Source: Candidatus Zixiibacteriota bacterium (GTDB taxonomy: Bacteria; Zixibacteria; MSB-5A5; GN15; FEB-12). Taken from it: 8,509 nucleotides of DNA. Positions 6,601 through 8,509 of the stretch are shown piece after piece (positions within the stretch are counted from its first letter, which is position 1; the number at the start of each line of letters is the position of its first letter). The DNA is taken from positions 1-8,509 of the forward strand of contig QNAD01000065.1 of assembly GCA_003641345.1 (NCBI GenBank). Direction: 5' to 3'. A program made the position numbers and the translations under genes. The notes under the pieces are model-generated. The model searched no databases, had not been told where the DNA came from, and saw nothing but the letters and a program-made list of their open reading frames with translations.

Positions 6601-6660
6601 ATAAGTTAAAAATTTAAATTTGAGAAGAAATATAATTAATTTTTCATAATCTTAACTTAT
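6601..6660. repeat. 9-bp AT-rich inverted repeat in the gap
   Basis: ATAAGTTAA (6601-6609) and TTAACTTAT (6652-6660) are perfect inverted copies separated by 42 nt, just upstream of the PrsW-like gene and downstream of the polyferredoxin gene. It could be an operator or part of a weak terminator; in DNA this AT-rich it may also be chance. Confidence 0.3.
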
Positions 6661-6690
6661 TATAGTAATATTCAATTTTCAACTATTTTT

Positions 6691-7731
6691 TTACGGGTGT
6701 GGGAATTGCCCTTTTTCTATTTGCGGCATAAATTTAATATATTGTTCATTAGTAACACTATTCTCCCATGGACCCCACATTTTTGCTACCCAAAGTGAAC
6801 CCCAAAAAAAGACAACCAAAACAATAGCCCATTTTAGAGAAGACACTTTTTTCTTTTTCGATACAATAGATATCTGTAAAGTCTTATCAACCGGACAAAC
6901 ATCAACACATGCCATACATCCAATACATTCATCGGAGTTGACCTGATTAACTTTATCCACTGGAATAAATGCAGGGCAAACATTAGCACATGATGAACAA
7001 TTAGTACAACTTTGCTTGTTGCGAGTGATTCTTGTTAATGATAATAACCCCAGAATGCCTAATAATGCCCCATAAGGACACAGGTACCGACACCAAAAAC
7101 CTCTAATTATCAATGATAAAACAAAAAGAATTAAAACTACAACTAATGCAAAAGTTGTTATATGAGTGAAAAAACGTAGCATTAAAATATCTGAAATAAT
7201 ATTGTATTCGCTATAAACAAACCTCTCAATACTTATGTCAGACATCTGATATAGAATAGCATAGAAGAAAAACAGCAGGATAAGATATTTCAAAGAACGT
7301 AAAATATAATCAAGCCATTTTGGCGGCAGTAAACGACGCTTGAAAATTTTGTCTGAGATATTCCCTAACATTTCAGAAATAAATCCAACCGGACAAACCC
7401 AGCTACAAAAAGCTTTCTTGAAAAATAAGGCAGTCAATAAAATCACAATAAAAATAATCATCCCGGACGGATGGATGTTATTGATTATTCCTGATTCAAT
7501 CCAATACCTCAAAGAGACTAAAGACCCAAGAGGCAACCAACCTTCAACTCCCGGAGGACGCGGAACATCCCAAAGCATTCCCCCACTTTTAATATTACCT
7601 ACAAATAAATAAAATTGAATACCAATCCAAATATTTATTAGTACTGAAAATATCTGGACATAAAACCTGAACTTTTGCGTTGTTTTTTCAGGTTTTGTCT
7701 CATTTATGATTAAATTATTATTTTTATCCAA
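6691..7731 (-). CDS. NapH-type membrane-bound 4Fe-4S polyferredoxin
   Basis: 346 residues with several membrane segments (about 24-46, 87-105, 143-162, 190-210, 300-317) and two cysteine loops of the NapH/MauN/RdxA type, CSWVCP (109-114) and CRYLCP (214-219). Two adjacent ferredoxin clusters follow: C242-x2-C245-x2-C248-x3-CP and C269-x2-C272-x2-C275-x3-CP. Such proteins pass electrons between quinol or cytoplasmic donors and a partner enzyme. The partner is not in this window: no nap, nos or cytochrome oxidase gene is adjacent, so its job cannot be named. Translation starts at TTG 7729-7731. An in-frame TAA lies two codons upstream and the first in-frame ATG is codon 52, beyond the first membrane segment, so TTG is the only reasonable start; GAG 6 nt before it is a weak ribosome site. 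Confidence 0.88.
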   Translation of the reverse strand: MDKNNNLIINETKPEKTTQKFRFYVQIFSVLINIWIGIQFYLFVGNIKSGGMLWDVPRPPGVEGWLPLGSLVSLRYWIESGIINNIHPSGMIIFIVILLTALFFKKAFCSWVCPVGFISEMLGNISDKIFKRRLLPPKWLDYILRSLKYLILLFFFYAILYQMSDISIERFVYSEYNIISDILMLRFFTHITTFALVVVLILFVLSLIIRGFWCRYLCPYGALLGILGLLSLTRITRNKQSCTNCSSCANVCPAFIPVDKVNQVNSDECIGCMACVDVCPVDKTLQISIVSKKKKVSSLKWAIVLVVFFWGSLWVAKMWGPWENSVTNEQYIKFMPQIEKGQFPHP

Positions 7732-8030
7732 TTTTTACTCTTTTTAATAAATATCTATTACGAAAATATTATAAAAATAACCACAAAAAAATACCTTGAT
7801 TTGGGTCAACTTTTTCTATTATGAACTATTAGCATCCACCTTCACGTACTGAAACATATTATTCTACAACAGTTATGTGGCTACTATTCAATAATATAAC
7901 GCTCGCCAATAAAATATGTAAGCATCTGAATAATACTTAATAAAAATAATAATTTTATTTATAATATTCTTTCTTCTTAATAGTTGCTAATGATGCTCAA
8001 AAAAGACACAGATTCAAACTTATATTTAAC

Positions 8031-8058
8031 TTGACATATTATATTAAATTATTACTTT
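8031..8058 (+). promoter_or_regulatory. Candidate promoter of the secreted-protein gene
   Basis: A perfect TTGACA (8031-8036) is followed after 16 nt by TACTTT (8053-8058), a weak -10. TACTTTG also loosely resembles the TAnnTTTG box of Bacteroidetes promoters. The implied leader is about 120 nt. Weak evidence. Confidence 0.3.
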
Positions 8059-8073
8059 GTACTCAGTTACATG

Positions 8074-8090
8074 AGATAATTTACTTATCT
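8074..8090. promoter_or_regulatory. Operator-like palindrome AGATAA-N5-TTATCT
   Basis: A perfect 6-bp inverted repeat with a 5-nt centre, about 15 nt after the candidate -10 of the secreted-protein gene. That is a plausible repressor site or a small leader hairpin. AT-rich surroundings make chance possible. Confidence 0.25.
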
Positions 8091-8187
8091 AAAATTGGTT
8101 GAAAAGGCTAAAGAAAAAATAGATTAAAATCACATAAATAATATTAAGATGATTCCATTGGACAAGGAATTATTCAGGAGGATATAA

Positions 8188-8509
8188 ATGATATTAGGTA
8201 GATCTTTTTTACCCGCACGGATTACTAATAAATCTTTGAAATTTACATTAATACTATTAAGCCTGATTCTTTTAATGTCATCACAGGCATTTGCGGTTGC
8301 TATCGAATCTTCAACAGAATATTTCGAATTAGGAATAGATATTGAAGTTTATGGCAATAGTTATTTAAGCAATGAAGATATTACTATTCAGGTAAAATAT
8401 ACTAATGGTTTCGTTTATGATTCATGGACAACCAGTGCAGACATAAGCGGTTCATTCTATACAGTTTGGGAAACTCCTATTGACTATAATCTTCCAGATA
8501 CATTAATCA
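8188..8509 (+). CDS. Secreted protein, N-terminal part (cut by window end)
   Basis: An open frame of 107 codons runs from ATG 8188 off the right edge without a stop. A very good Shine-Dalgarno (AGGAGG, 8176-8181) sits 6 nt upstream. The N-terminus has basic residues (GRSFLPARITNKSLK), then a hydrophobic stretch LILLSLILLM and SSQAFA-VA, a typical signal peptidase I site near residue 36. The exported part visible so far (IESSTEYFELGIDIEVYG..., then TNGFVYDSWTTSADISGSFYTVWETP) is Ser/Thr/Tyr-rich with a beta-sandwich look, like the repeated Ig-type domains of large surface proteins. That similarity is an impression, not a match to a named family. Codon use fits the neighbouring genes. Confidence 0.75.
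   Translation, partial: MILGRSFLPARITNKSLKFTLILLSLILLMSSQAFAVAIESSTEYFELGIDIEVYGNSYLSNEDITIQVKYTNGFVYDSWTTSADISGSFYTVWETPIDYNLPDTLI

Larger units (their letters stand above)
7732..8187. other. 456-nt AT-rich divergent intergenic region
   Basis: I see no open reading frame, RNA gene or repeat array here. It must hold the promoters of the minus-strand polyferredoxin and of the plus-strand secreted protein. Two local signals on the right side, a TTGACA box and a small palindrome, are listed separately. Confidence 0.5.

Noticed and set aside
7340..7612. Plus-strand 90-codon frame opposite the polyferredoxin gene
   Set aside because: Antisense to conserved cysteine-motif coding sequence, with no supporting signals.
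7831..7842. ATCCACCTTCA shared between this gap and the hairpin loop near 20-30
   Set aside because: An 11-nt match without any flanking similarity; probably chance.

Overview
This is an AT-rich bacterial chromosome segment holding six protein genes (one cut off by the right edge), two tRNA genes and a repeat-rich left end. The genes suggest a Gram-negative-like, probably anaerobic bacterium, possibly of the FCB (Bacteroidetes-like) assemblage. The reasons are the GlmU-like protein of the PF13562/hexapeptide type, a periplasmic plus membrane protein with a signal peptide, a membrane polyferredoxin and a selenoprotein. No taxonomic marker is present, so this placement is an inference.

Left end (1-504): non-coding DNA with two hairpins at 6-80, then a tandem array with a 107-nt period (155-380) built around the perfect palindrome CACACCGCAAGCGGTGTG, and a terminator-like inverted repeat at 419-460. 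Next come tRNA-Cys(GCA) and tRNA-Gly(GCC), both on the minus strand and 10 nt apart. A TTGACA promoter lies so close to tRNA-Gly that the 5' leader would be only a few nucleotides.

754-4539 (minus strand): a tight three-gene operon transcribed in the order glmU-like sugar nucleotidyltransferase/acyltransferase, GalT-like nucleotidyl/uridylyltransferase, glycogen synthase glgA, with gaps of about 15 and 9 nt. Together they suggest sugar-phosphate/nucleotide-sugar conversion leading to glycogen.

4760-5080 (plus strand), divergent from that operon: the most notable gene, a 106-residue IscA/HesB-like protein interrupted by an in-frame TGA at 4862-4864. The TGA sits where IscA proteins carry their first iron-sulfur cysteine. 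It is followed 25 nt later by a perfect 6-bp hairpin with a G in the second loop position, which fits a bacterial SECIS. I read it as a HesB-like selenoprotein; ordinary gene calling would truncate or miss it. It ends at a compact bidirectional terminator shared with the convergent gene at 5129-6592.

5129-7731 (minus strand): a secreted-domain plus multi-pass membrane protein that resembles PrsW intramembrane proteases but has Gln at two expected catalytic positions, and a NapH-type membrane polyferredoxin with a TTG start. After a 456-nt AT-rich divergent gap, the window ends inside a plus-strand gene with a strong Shine-Dalgarno and a signal peptide (8188 to the right edge).
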